Part shown: piece after piece, positions 28,279 through 35,871 of the stretch | How the letters are laid out: each line of letters starts with the position of its first letter | Position numbering within the stretch: the stretch's first letter is position 1 | Assembly (NCBI GenBank): GCA_018269075.1 | Contig: JAFDVJ010000004.1 | Location: forward strand, 1-64,000 | Length of the DNA: 64,000 nt | Direction: 5' to 3' | Source of the DNA: Acidobacteriota bacterium | Lineage (GTDB): Bacteria; Acidobacteriota; Blastocatellia; Pyrinomonadales; Pyrinomonadaceae | Notes under the pieces: generated by a model | The model's input: only the letters and a program-made list of their open reading frames with translations | Told to the model about the DNA's origin: nothing | Database searches by the model: none | Program-made: the position numbers and the translations under genes

Positions 28279-29349
28279 ATGTATAACCCGCTCGAACAAA
28301 TCAACAGTCTCGTCAACGCGAATCAGGCGACGCCGAACCAGCAGCCGTCGCCCGATGTTCTGCGCAAGGCGGCGATGCAGTTCGAGGCGCTTCTTCTCCA
28401 GCAGCTGACTTCTTCGCTCAACGGCACCAACAACGACGACGAGGATTCGCTTTTCGGCAGCGACGGCGGCACCGGGCTCGCCAAACAGCTGTTCTCGGAA
28501 CAGCTCGCGACGACGATGTCCGAATCCGGCGGCGTCGGGCTCGCCGATCTGATTATGCGGCAGTTCGGCGGAACGCCCGAAAAAACCGCCCCGCCCCGAA
28601 CGCGCGGCTTATCGAACGCGATCAGCGCCGTCCGCGACATCAAAACCGCGCCGGCCGAGCCGAAAAACACGAAAAACGTCTCGTCGTTTATCAACAAATC
28701 GGCCAAATTCGAGCCGGTTTCGATGAACCCGACCAATTCCGGCGAGGTCGAGATCATCTCGACCTTCGAGGACGAGGTCAGGACCGAAGGGCTCGACAGC
28801 TCGCTGAAAAACCTGATGCTCGACGGCCGGATCGTCAATTCGACCCGCCCGCGGATCGCGCCGAACGCGCCGGTCACCGAGATCCCGACGACCGTGCCGC
28901 CCGCCGATATGCCGCGAGTCGCGAACTCCGACGCCCGCGTCACCTACCAGATGCCGGTCGTCGGCCGGATCTCCTCGGGCTTCGGCAACCGCTTTCACCC
29001 GATCGACCGCAAGGTCAAATTCCACGGCGGCATCGATATCGCCGTCCCGACCGGCACGAAGGTCGGGGCCGCCGCCGACGGCATCGTCAAATTCGCCGGC
29101 TGGAAGGGCGGATACGGCAACGTCGTCATCATCGAGCACCCGGACGGCAGCGAAACGCTGTACGGCCATAACTCGAAACTGCTCGTCGTCGAAGGCCAGA
29201 AAGTCGTCGCCGGCGAGCCGATTTCCCTCTCCGGTTCGACCGGCAAATCCACCGGGCCGCACGTTCATTTTGAGATCCGGCAGAACGGTCAGCTTGTCAA
29301 CCCCGCCAAATTTTTGTCTAATGTTTTATCGAAAAATGCCGAAAGGTAA
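28279..29349 (+). CDS. flgJ: Rod-binding FlgJ domain fused to an M23 peptidase
   Basis: 356 aa. Residues about 25-100 are a FlgJ rod-capping domain (LRKAAMQFEALLLQQLTSSL, GLAKQLFSEQLATTM, GVGLADLIMRQFGG). After a disordered linker (about 100-215), residues about 220-350 are an M23/LytM endopeptidase: SSGFGNRFHPIDRK, HGGIDIA (zinc ligands His249, Asp253) and GPHVHFEIR (His328, His330). Enteric FlgJ instead carries a glucosaminidase. The fusion would place a peptidoglycan-stem-cutting enzyme at the growing rod. No signal peptide, as expected for export through the flagellar channel. The end of the gene contains the flgM promoter. Confidence 0.95.
   Translation: MYNPLEQINSLVNANQATPNQQPSPDVLRKAAMQFEALLLQQLTSSLNGTNNDDEDSLFGSDGGTGLAKQLFSEQLATTMSESGGVGLADLIMRQFGGTPEKTAPPRTRGLSNAISAVRDIKTAPAEPKNTKNVSSFINKSAKFEPVSMNPTNSGEVEIISTFEDEVRTEGLDSSLKNLMLDGRIVNSTRPRIAPNAPVTEIPTTVPPADMPRVANSDARVTYQMPVVGRISSGFGNRFHPIDRKVKFHGGIDIAVPTGTKVGAAADGIVKFAGWKGGYGNVVIIEHPDGSETLYGHNSKLLVVEGQKVVAGEPISLSGSTGKSTGPHVHFEIRQNGQLVNPAKFLSNVLSKNAER
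29319..29345 (+). promoter_or_regulatory. Sigma-28 promoter of flgM
   Basis: TAATGTTT (29319-29326), exactly 11 nt, GCCGAAAG (29338-29345). It overlaps the last codons of flgJ, 36 nt before the flgM ATG. The -35 is identical to that of the globin chemoreceptor promoter. Confidence 0.65.
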
Positions 29350-29380
29350 TTTGGAGAAGACTTGTTAAGGAGTTATTGAC

Positions 29381-29698
29381 ATGGCAAACAAGATAAACAT
29401 AGACAAACCAAACGGCTTTGGTCCGATCCGCGCAAACGGACAGAGCGACGTCAAAAAATCCAGCGGGGATTCAGCCGTACCAGTTGATGTAACCAGAGTA
29501 AATAAAGTAACTAATGGTGATAAAGTGGAGTTTTCGAACCGCGCGACCGAAGTCGGAAAGTTTGTCAAACAGGTAAAGAATATGCCGGACGTGAGACAAG
29601 ATAAAATAAACCAGCTGCGAGATCAGATCTCGTCAGGAAACTATAACCCGTCGAGCGAGGAAATCGCCGACGCGATTTTGAAAGACGAAAACATTTAG
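29381..29698 (+). CDS. flgM: Anti-sigma-28 factor FlgM
   Basis: 105 aa, usual size. The C-terminal half is diagnostic: DKVEFSNRATEVGKFVKQ, PDVRQDKINQLRDQISSGNY, then PSSEEIADAILKDE, the helices that clamp FliA. The N-terminal part (NKINIDKPNGFGP) is unstructured for export. FlgM holds FliA until the hook is ready and is then secreted. It has its own putative sigma-28 promoter, a feedback arrangement. AAGGAG lies 7 nt before the start. Its codon use is AT-richer than the neighbours. Confidence 0.96.
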   Translation: MANKINIDKPNGFGPIRANGQSDVKKSSGDSAVPVDVTRVNKVTNGDKVEFSNRATEVGKFVKQVKNMPDVRQDKINQLRDQISSGNYNPSSEEIADAILKDENI

Positions 29699-29766
29699 AC
29701 CGCCGCAGTTTGACAAAAAAACTGTTCGGTCACGCTTTCAAAATCCTGGACTTAAAATTTTTCGCT

Positions 29767-30222
29767 ATGAAGGAAGAATTAGTCAAGAAAATCGCGACTT
29801 TGATGACCGAGCAGACGGCGGCTTTCAAAAGCCTCGAATCGCTCACCAAACAATTGATCTCGGCCCTCATCCGCAACGAGCCGAACAACATCGAATCACT
29901 TTCGCGGGCCGGCGACACCGAACTGATGCGGATGCGCTCGCGACTCCTCGAAATCACCACCTCCCTGACCAATTTTTCGGAATTAAACCGGCAGGACGCC
30001 ACCCGATCGCAGCTCAGCAGCGACGTTCGAAGCGAATTCGAAACGGCCGCGCAGAAGATGCTCGAAGCCGCCCGTGAATACCAGAAACTCAGTAAACGCA
30101 CCGAGAATCTGGCTCTCGGCGGCTCTTCTTTTGCGACGGCCTGCATCCAGTTCTGCGGCATCCCGGCGACGACCTACCGGCCGCCGGTTCTGAAGTATGC
30201 GACAGGAGTACCCGCGAGATGA
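29767..30222 (+). CDS. flgN: Flagellar export chaperone FlgN
   Basis: 151 aa from ATG 29767; an upstream TTG frame start (29710) adds an unlikely 19 residues. All-helical, with EQTAAFKSLESLTKQLISALIRN at the front and AAREYQKLSKRTENLALGG later, the pattern of FlgN, which binds FlgK and FlgL and brings them to FlhA. Position between flgM and flgK is the standard one. No Shine-Dalgarno; the 24-nt leader resembles that of fliA. The stop overlaps the flgK ATG (ATGA). Confidence 0.88.
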   Translation: MKEELVKKIATLMTEQTAAFKSLESLTKQLISALIRNEPNNIESLSRAGDTELMRMRSRLLEITTSLTNFSELNRQDATRSQLSSDVRSEFETAAQKMLEAAREYQKLSKRTENLALGGSSFATACIQFCGIPATTYRPPVLKYATGVPAR

Positions 30223-31601
30223 GCATCAATTTTTCAGCATTCGAGATCGGCCGCCGGGCGCTCAACGCGAACCAGTACGGCATCAACATCACGGGGCAGA
30301 ACATCGCCAACGTGAACACGCCCGGCTATTCGCGGAGACAGGCGATCCTCCAGGAATCGACGACCGCCGAGCTCGGCGTGTATCGCGTTGGCACCGGCGT
30401 CACGGTTCACGGCGTCCAGTCGTTCCGCGATAATCTGATCCAGTCGAGAATCCAGACCGAGACCGGCATCGCCGGCCGGCTGACCGCTTTTCGCGATACG
30501 ATGTCGCCGGTCGAGGTCGCGCTTCAGGGCAGCGACAGCGGCGGCCTGCAGAATGCCATGGGCCAGTTTTTCGGCGCTTTTCGCGATCTCGACGCGAACC
30601 CCAACTCGGTCTCGCTGCGGTCGGTCGTCGTTCAGCGCGGCGTCAATCTCGTCAACAGTTTTCAGGCGACCCGGTCGAAGCTCGACAACGTCCGGATCGA
30701 CACCGACGGCCAGATCCGGACCGCCGTCGATCAGGTCAACACATTAGCCGAACATATCGCCTCGCTCAACGGCGAGATCCGCAACGCCGACAGCGTCGGG
30801 GCCGACACCGGCGCGCTCAAGGACCAGCGGAGCGAGCTCATCGAGCAGATTTCCGATCTCGCCGGCGTCCATCAGACGATCAATGCCGACGGCACCGTCA
30901 ACCTGACGATCGGCGACGGCCGGTCGCTCGTCAGCGGCAACGCTTCGTTTAAGCTGACCGCCTCGACGACCCCGCCCTACGGTTTCGCGACGATCACGCT
31001 CGACGGCCAGCCCGCCAATTTCGAAGAGGGCAAGATCCGCGGCTTTCAGGACGCGATGACCGAGACGACCAATCAGATCACCTCGCTCGACGGCCTCGCC
31101 GACGCGATGATGCAGCGCGTCAACGGCCTTCACATCAGCGGCACGGATCTCGACGGCGCTTCGGGCGATAAGTTTTTCACTTCGGGCTCGCCGACGACCG
31201 CCGGCAACATCGCGGTCAACCCGCTGCTCGTCGCCAATCCGCGGATGGTCGTCGCCTCGCCGGTCACGCAGCCCGGCCAGAGCGGGACGGTCGCCGGTCA
31301 GATCGCCAATCTGCTGACCGATCAAAGCACACAGGTCGGCTCGAAGACCGGCTCGTTCAGCTCGATCTACGGGTCGATGCTGACCGACGCGGGCGAAAAG
31401 ATCAATTCCGCCGAAAGCGACCTCCAGACGCAGGCCGCGATCATCGCCCAGACGACCGCCCAGCGCGACGCCGTTTCCGGCGTTTCGCTCGACGAGGAGG
31501 CGATCAACCTGATGCAGTATCAAAAGGCCTTCGAAGCCGCCGCGCGGTTCATCAAGGTCGCCGACGAAATGACGCAGACGATCCTCTCCCTCGGACAGTA
31601 A
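30219..31601 (+). CDS. flgK: Hook-filament junction protein FlgK
   Basis: 460 aa, on the short side of the family. N-terminal axial signature RRALNANQYGINITGQNIANVNTPGYSRR; the FlgK blocks LQNAMGQFFGAFRDLDANPNS and ALKDQRSELIEQISDLAGV; and C-terminal SLDEEAINLMQYQKAFEAAARFIKV with EMTQTILSL. Start overlaps flgN by 4 nt, so translation is coupled. A 7-nt repeat hairpin separates it from flgL. Confidence 0.97.
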   Translation: MSINFSAFEIGRRALNANQYGINITGQNIANVNTPGYSRRQAILQESTTAELGVYRVGTGVTVHGVQSFRDNLIQSRIQTETGIAGRLTAFRDTMSPVEVALQGSDSGGLQNAMGQFFGAFRDLDANPNSVSLRSVVVQRGVNLVNSFQATRSKLDNVRIDTDGQIRTAVDQVNTLAEHIASLNGEIRNADSVGADTGALKDQRSELIEQISDLAGVHQTINADGTVNLTIGDGRSLVSGNASFKLTASTTPPYGFATITLDGQPANFEEGKIRGFQDAMTETTNQITSLDGLADAMMQRVNGLHISGTDLDGASGDKFFTSGSPTTAGNIAVNPLLVANPRMVVASPVTQPGQSGTVAGQIANLLTDQSTQVGSKTGSFSSIYGSMLTDAGEKINSAESDLQTQAAIIAQTTAQRDAVSGVSLDEEAINLMQYQKAFEAAARFIKVADEMTQTILSLGQ

Positions 31602-31609
31602 AACGGTCC

Positions 31610-31681
31610 TGAGTCTTAAGTCTTGAGTCTTCAGTCCAAAAAACAAAGACTTAAGACTCAAGACTCAAGACTCAAGACTCA
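31610..31681. repeat. Heptamer inverted repeat (AGTCTTR / AGACTYA) between flgK and flgL
   Basis: About four 7-nt units of the type GAGTCTT (31610-31636) face about five units of AGACTCA (31648-31681) across an A-rich loop; the arms can pair with few mismatches. It starts 9 nt after the flgK stop and ends 9 nt before the flgL ATG. Confidence 0.85.
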
Positions 31682-31689
31682 ACAAAACT

Positions 31690-32595
31690 ATGAATCTTCG
31701 CATCGCTGACAATTCGACCGCCGCCACCTTTACCGCCCGCGTCAACGCGCAGCGGAGCCGGCTCGCGGTGCTGCAGGAACGGCTTTCGAGCGGCAAGCGG
31801 ATCAATCGCCCGTCGGACGACCCGAACGGCGCCGAAGCGGTCGTCAAGATCCGCACGTCGCAGACCGAGATCAAACAGTTTCAGCGGACGGCGCTCGCCG
31901 CCAACCAGAAGCTGACGGCCGCCGACGACAGCCTCAACGGCTACGAAAATCTGCTCGAACGCGTCCGCACGCTCGTCAGTCAGGGCCTCAGCGACACCGC
32001 CACGCAGAACGCGAAAAACGCGCTCGCGACCGAGATCGATTCCCTGCGCTCGCGAATCCTCAACGTCGCCGATTCGAAAAACGGCGACGATTACCTGTTC
32101 GGCGGATCGCGCCAGACCGAGCCGCCGTTCGACCCGGCGACCGCCGCGCCGTCGGCGATCCCGGCGACCGCCCAGTATATCCAGATCGAGCCCGGCACGA
32201 ACGCGATCCCGGTCGGCGTCACGGCCGAATCGGTCTTCTCCGACGCGACCTCCAACATCTTTACCGATCTGACCAATGCGGTCAACGCTTTACGCGGCAC
32301 CGGCGACGCGGCCGTCGACCGGACGACGCTCGAAACGACGATGTCGCGGATCGCGACCTACACGAGCCTCGTCGACGTCGCCCACGCCGCGGTCGGCGCG
32401 AATATGAACGCGACCGATCTCGCGCAGGAAAACCTGACCAACAATTTTCTCAATCTCGACGAACGCGCCAACGACATCGAGGGCGATGATTTCGCCGGCA
32501 CCGCGCTGGAGCTGGCCGATGCGCAGCGTGCGCTCGAAGCGACTCTCCAGGTGGCTTCGCAGGGCCGCCGCACGCTCTTCGATTATCTCGGATAA
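31690..32595 (+). CDS. flgL: Hook-filament junction protein FlgL
   Basis: 301 aa. Flagellin-like ends: SRLAVLQERLSSGKRINRPSDDPNGAEAVV at the N terminus and LTNNFLNLDERANDIEGDDFAGTALELAD with a QRALEATLQVASQGRRTLFDYLG tail. DDYLFGGSRQTEPPF is the FlgL-type GG motif region. Sits between flgK and the fliW-csrA-motAB run, gap of 4 nt to fliW. No strong ribosome site is visible because the repeat occupies the upstream DNA. Confidence 0.96.
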   Translation: MNLRIADNSTAATFTARVNAQRSRLAVLQERLSSGKRINRPSDDPNGAEAVVKIRTSQTEIKQFQRTALAANQKLTAADDSLNGYENLLERVRTLVSQGLSDTATQNAKNALATEIDSLRSRILNVADSKNGDDYLFGGSRQTEPPFDPATAAPSAIPATAQYIQIEPGTNAIPVGVTAESVFSDATSNIFTDLTNAVNALRGTGDAAVDRTTLETTMSRIATYTSLVDVAHAAVGANMNATDLAQENLTNNFLNLDERANDIEGDDFAGTALELADAQRALEATLQVASQGRRTLFDYLG

Positions 32596-32599
32596 ACCT

Positions 32600-33004
32600 A
32601 TGCCTTCAATCACGATCAAAGGATACGATTACGAATATCACGACGAGGAGATCATCGATTTCAACGAAGGGCTCATCGGGCTGCCGGAAATGCGCCACGC
32701 GGTGCTGATCCCGCTGCCCGATTACCGTCCGTTCTGCTGGCTCGCCTCGATGGACGACGAAAAGACCCGGTTCATCGTCGTCAACCCCTACGAAATCTTC
32801 GACGATTACAGCCCGGCCGAATATGCGATTCTCAACGAATCGGAAACCGACGTGCTGGCGATCGTCAAAATCCATTCCGACTGGCACAAAACGACGATCA
32901 ACCTGCGCGCGCCGATCTTTATCAACCGCGCCTCGAACCGCGGTGTCCAGCTGGTTTTAACCGAAAGCCCGTACCGGCTTTCCGAAAGCCTCCCGCGAAA
33001 CTGA
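32600..33004 (+). CDS. fliW: Flagellar assembly factor FliW
   Basis: 134 aa from ATG 32600; a longer frame overlapping flgL is not credible. Family blocks: DFNEGLIGLPEMRHAVLIP, PFCWLASMDDEKTRFIVVNP, VLAIVKIHSDWHKTTINLRAPIFIN and RGVQLVLTESPY. FliW binds either flagellin or CsrA; when flagellin is used up FliW takes CsrA away and flagellin translation resumes. csrA starts 4 nt after the stop, the classic pairing. Confidence 0.97.
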   Translation: MPSITIKGYDYEYHDEEIIDFNEGLIGLPEMRHAVLIPLPDYRPFCWLASMDDEKTRFIVVNPYEIFDDYSPAEYAILNESETDVLAIVKIHSDWHKTTINLRAPIFINRASNRGVQLVLTESPYRLSESLPRN

Positions 33005-33008
33005 AATT

Positions 33009-33257
33009 ATGTTAGTCCTATCACGCCGCAAAGGTGAAAAAATCGTCATCGGCAATGAAATCGTCATCGAAGTGCTGGCGGTCGGCGGCGACGGCGTGCG
33101 GCTCGGCATCAGCGCGCCGGGCTCGACCTCGGTTCACCGCTACGAGGTCTTCACCGAAATCCAGGAGGCCAACCGGAGCGCCGAATCCGCGGTCAACGAG
33201 CTCGAACAGACGACGCTCGAACAGCTCTCCGCTTTCCTGAACGTCAACCCCAAGTAA
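33009..33257 (+). CDS. csrA: Carbon storage regulator CsrA
   Basis: 82 aa. MLVLSRRKGEKIVIGNEIVIEVLAVGGDGVRLGISAP then SVHRYEV, with the RNA-contact residues Arg6 and the VHR segment. The tail is longer than the enteric protein, as in FliW-antagonised CsrA, where the C-terminal extension helps bind FliW. Binds GGA motifs near ribosome sites; the fliC leader has two. The stop codon is followed immediately by the motA ATG. Confidence 0.97.
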   Translation: MLVLSRRKGEKIVIGNEIVIEVLAVGGDGVRLGISAPGSTSVHRYEVFTEIQEANRSAESAVNELEQTTLEQLSAFLNVNPK

Positions 33258-34010
33258 ATGAAACGCATCGACTGGACAATCTGGCTCGGATTCGCGCTCG
33301 GCATCAGCGCGATTCTCTTCGCCGCGTGGTTCGAAGACCTCAAGCTCGGCTTTCTGTGGAACCCGACGGCCGCGATGATCGTCTTCGGCGGCACGCTCGG
33401 CGCGGTCATCGTCCGGCGGGGCCTGCGCGGCGTGATCAGCGCGGGCCGGGCCGTCTGGAAAACGCAGATCATCGACGACGAGGAGGAAAAGCACAAGGTC
33501 GAGATCGCCAAGCTCGCGTGGCTGTCGCGGTCGGCCCAGAAAAACGGCGTCAAGGCCTTCGAAAACTATGCCGACAATTCCGGCGACCCGCTGATCGCGC
33601 AGGGACTGATCCTCGTCGCCGACTGCGCCCACGAGGACACGATCAAACAGATCCTCGGCCGCCAGCTCGATTCCGAGGACGAAGCCGGCCTTCAGGATTC
33701 GGCGACGCTCGAAGCGGCCGGCGGATTCGCGCCGACCTTCGGAATCTTAGGCGCGGTGATGGGCCTGATCGGCGTGCTGCGCGTGCTCGACCGGCCCGAA
33801 GTGCTCGGCGTCGGGATCGCGACCGCGTTCGTCGCGACGATCTACGGCATCGGGCTCGCCAACCTGTTTTTCTTTCCGCTTTCGGCGCGGCTTCGGGCGC
33901 GTCACGAAGCCAACCAGAAACGCCGCGAAGAGCTCGTTTCGGTGATCCTCGCGATCAACACGAAACAGCCGCCGCGGACGATCATCAACCAGTTCAATCT
34001 ACCGAAATGA
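33258..34010 (+). CDS. motA: Flagellar motor stator protein MotA
   Basis: 250 aa. Four membrane helices (about 10-28, 35-52, 155-178 and 185-207). The pore-lining motif GGFAPTFGILGAVMGLIGVL and the cytoplasmic loop with conserved charges (RSAQKNGVKAFENYAD) fit MotA/PomA. With MotB it forms the proton or sodium channel that drives rotation. Starts right after csrA TAA and overlaps motB by 4 nt (ATGA). Confidence 0.96.
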   Translation: MKRIDWTIWLGFALGISAILFAAWFEDLKLGFLWNPTAAMIVFGGTLGAVIVRRGLRGVISAGRAVWKTQIIDDEEEKHKVEIAKLAWLSRSAQKNGVKAFENYADNSGDPLIAQGLILVADCAHEDTIKQILGRQLDSEDEAGLQDSATLEAAGGFAPTFGILGAVMGLIGVLRVLDRPEVLGVGIATAFVATIYGIGLANLFFFPLSARLRARHEANQKRREELVSVILAINTKQPPRTIINQFNLPK

Positions 34011-34660
34011 AGACCCCGCGCCGTGCCGCCCCGACCGAAACCGAAGACCGCCATCGCGACCGCTGGCTGATCTCCTACGCCGATCTGGTGACGCTCTTGC
34101 TCGGGCTTTTCATCGTGATGTACGGGGCGAGCGACTACGACCGCGCGCGGCGCATCGCCGAGAGCTTTTCCGCCGAAAATTCGGGCGGCCGCGGCATCTT
34201 AAACGGCAGCGAATCGCAGTCGGACGCGCGCGCCAAGTTTCAGACCACGCTCGCCGAAAACCCAGTCCTGATGCAGAAGGCGAAGATCCGCGAGACGAAA
34301 TCCGGGACGGTCGTCTCGCTTTCCGAAGCCGGCGTTTTCGCGCCCGGCGACGCGACGATCGGCCCCGAGGCGCAGGCGATCATCAAAACGCTCGCCGACA
34401 ACCTTGCCGGAACCGATTTTCAGGTCCGCGTCGAAGGCCACACCGATTCGGTGCCGATCTCGAACGCCAAATATTCGTCGAACTGGGAATTATCGACCGC
34501 CCGCGCGGCCAACGTGCTGCAGCTGCTCGTCGATTTCGGAATCGGCCCCGAACGGCTCTCGGCCGCCGGCTACGGCGGTTTCCAGCCGCTCGCCGACAAC
34601 GCGACGCCCGAAGGCCGCGCCCAGAACCGCCGCGTCGACATCGTCATTCTGAATCCCTAA
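34007..34660 (+). CDS. motB: Flagellar motor stator protein MotB
   Basis: 217 aa. One N-terminal membrane helix, WLISYADLVTLLLGLFIVMYGAS in parts, in which Asp26 is the ion-binding residue. The OmpA-like peptidoglycan-binding domain covers about 90-215: VEGHTDSVPI, WELSTARAANVLQLL, LSAAGYGGFQPL and GRAQNRRVDIVI. The linker is short for MotB. Start at ATG 34007 overlaps motA; a much longer frame reading back into motA is a shadow. Ends the flgI-motB run. Confidence 0.96.
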   Translation: MKTPRRAAPTETEDRHRDRWLISYADLVTLLLGLFIVMYGASDYDRARRIAESFSAENSGGRGILNGSESQSDARAKFQTTLAENPVLMQKAKIRETKSGTVVSLSEAGVFAPGDATIGPEAQAIIKTLADNLAGTDFQVRVEGHTDSVPISNAKYSSNWELSTARAANVLQLLVDFGIGPERLSAAGYGGFQPLADNATPEGRAQNRRVDIVILNP

Positions 34661-35037
34661 AATTTCAGCTCTATTTTGTCGGGAAAAGAGTTATTTCTAG
34701 TTAATAGCGAACCTGCAGGAATAAGCGGCGATTCCGATCGCGTTCCATATTTTTATGCTTCCGCTAAAAACACGAAAAACACTATATTTCTTTAGTGTTT
34801 TTCGTGTTTTTAGTGGATCGTTAAAAACCCGCTCGCTGATTTTACGCTCATTATTCCAACAAGTTTTGTCACGCACTAAGAATAAACGTTCATCGTTCGC
34901 TACGGCTTCGCCAGGGCCGCTCCCGGCAACGCCAGCGCTGTCGACGAACAACCGACCTTTTTCAGCAATTTTTCCGGAAACCAAACCCCGTCCATCACGA
35001 GCAATCCGAAATCCGAAATCCGAAATCCGAAATCGCC
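34661..35037. other. Intergenic region between motB and the LCCL gene, with two repeats
   Basis: No gene is supported. It contains a 21-bp perfect inverted repeat (34764-34813) and a 32-nt heptamer tract next to the stop codon of the converging LCCL gene. Reading frames here have no starts with ribosome sites and no recognisable domain. Confidence 0.6.
34760..34817. repeat. Long palindromic hairpin, 21-25 bp stem
   Basis: The arms 34764-34784 and 34793-34813 are perfect reverse complements around an 8-nt loop; four more pairs, one of them G-U, extend it to 34760-34817. It is AT-rich, built of AAAACAC/GTGTTTT runs, unlike its surroundings. It could end both converging transcripts or be a mobile palindromic element. 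Confidence 0.85.
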
Positions 35038-35040
35038 CTA
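35003..35040. repeat. 32-nt heptamer arm at the 3' end of the LCCL gene
   Basis: ATCCGAA is repeated four times at 35003-35034; the following GCCCTA contains the stop codon of the minus-strand gene. Read on the minus strand it is TAGGGCG followed by the TTTCGGA repeats, the same layout as after flgI and fliD. Confidence 0.85.
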
Positions 35041-35496
35041 GTTGTAATATCTGACGAAAACGAAACTGCCCGTCCACTCGCCGTAATCGCCGCTCGTCAC
35101 GTTGTTTCGCCGGCTGCCGCGGTAGCCCGGCTGGCCCGGAATGATCTGGATCGTCACCGCTCCGCCTTTGGCCGCCGTGATAAAGCCCGCGTGAACCGCC
35201 GCCGTGCAGATCGATGAGTCGTCGGTATAGACGTCGGTGCCCCATAATCTATCGGAAATCGTCCCGTTCGCCGGGCATTTCAGGTCGTAGCGGGTGCCCT
35301 CCTCGCCGCGCCAGCGCTCGGCCGTGGTCGTCCAGTCGATGTCGATGCGGGTTCTTTCCTGACCGACCGCCGGCCCGCAGAAACAGATCCCGAGCAGGAT
35401 AATGATCACCGTCAGAAAGCCGGCCGTGCGCCAGAAAGCGGCGTGATCGGTTGCGGCCGCCCCAAAATGCTTTCGATCTTTCGCGGAAATAAACAT
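35038..35496 (-). CDS. Secreted LCCL-domain protein
   Basis: 152 aa from ATG 35496, which is 9 nt behind GGGAGG; a GTG two codons earlier is too close to it. Residues about 22-47 (FLTVIIILLGICFCGPAVG) are a signal peptide or anchor. The rest is one LCCL domain: YDLKCPANGTISDRLWGTDVY, DDSSICTAAVHAGF, GGAVTIQIIPG, YRGSRRNNVTSGDYG and WTGSFVF. The family has four conserved Cys; here only two remain because the CPxxC second Cys is Asn. LCCL modules are known mainly from animal and protist extracellular proteins, with some bacterial cases. The gene lies alone, facing away from fliC, and has no evident flagellar role. Confidence 0.88.
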   Translation of the reverse strand: MFISAKDRKHFGAAATDHAAFWRTAGFLTVIIILLGICFCGPAVGQERTRIDIDWTTTAERWRGEEGTRYDLKCPANGTISDRLWGTDVYTDDSSICTAAVHAGFITAAKGGAVTIQIIPGQPGYRGSRRNNVTSGDYGEWTGSFVFVRYYN

Positions 35497-35733
35497 AGTC
35501 ACACACCTCCCTCAAAACTACGGAGCGCAAGCGACGTGCCGTTCGAAACGCCGCCAATCCGGGCGGCAACGCCGTTTTTTCGCCGGTCGCCGGGCGATTT
35601 TTCCCGTCCCGGCGGGTAAAAAACGACAGGCCGGAAAACCTTTGACGGCCGGTTTCAAAACCGCGAAACAATAAAACCGGCGGCCCGCAATTCGTGATCT
35701 CCGCCCGCCGGAACCCCAATAAAAAAAAGTCGC

Positions 35734-35760
35734 TAAAGTAATTTTCGAAAATTCCGATAA
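35734..35760 (+). promoter_or_regulatory. Sigma-28 promoter of fliC
   Basis: TAAAGTAA (35734-35741), exactly 11 nt, TCCGATAA (35753-35760): one mismatch in the -10 and two in the -35 from TAAAGTTT-N11-GCCGATAA. Start of transcription near 35767. Confidence 0.85.
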
Positions 35761-35829
35761 GAAGACTACGAAACGCGATATGCGATTTCAAATTTAATAA
35801 ATAGAGGAAAACAAACTAACGACCCGAGC

Positions 35830-35863
35830 AAGGATGCGAAGGTCACAAATAGTTCACGGAGGA
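35830..35863 (+). promoter_or_regulatory. Putative CsrA-binding sites in the fliC leader
   Basis: AAGGATGC (35830-35837) resembles the high-affinity CsrA core (ARGGAU), and the Shine-Dalgarno GGAGGA (35858-35863) supplies a second GGA. Two sites, one overlapping the ribosome site, is the arrangement by which CsrA blocks flagellin translation in Bacillus; csrA and fliW are in this window. Confidence 0.5.
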
Positions 35864-35871
35864 ACAAAAAA

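Larger units (their letters stand above)
35497..35871. other. Divergent control region between LCCL gene and fliC
   Basis: This 375-bp gap carries the ribosome site of the minus-strand gene at its left end and, at its right end, the fliC sigma-28 promoter and an approximately 105-nt fliC leader with CsrA-like sites. The middle (35540-35700) is GC-rich with several short inverted repeats but no ORF I can support. Confidence 0.65.
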
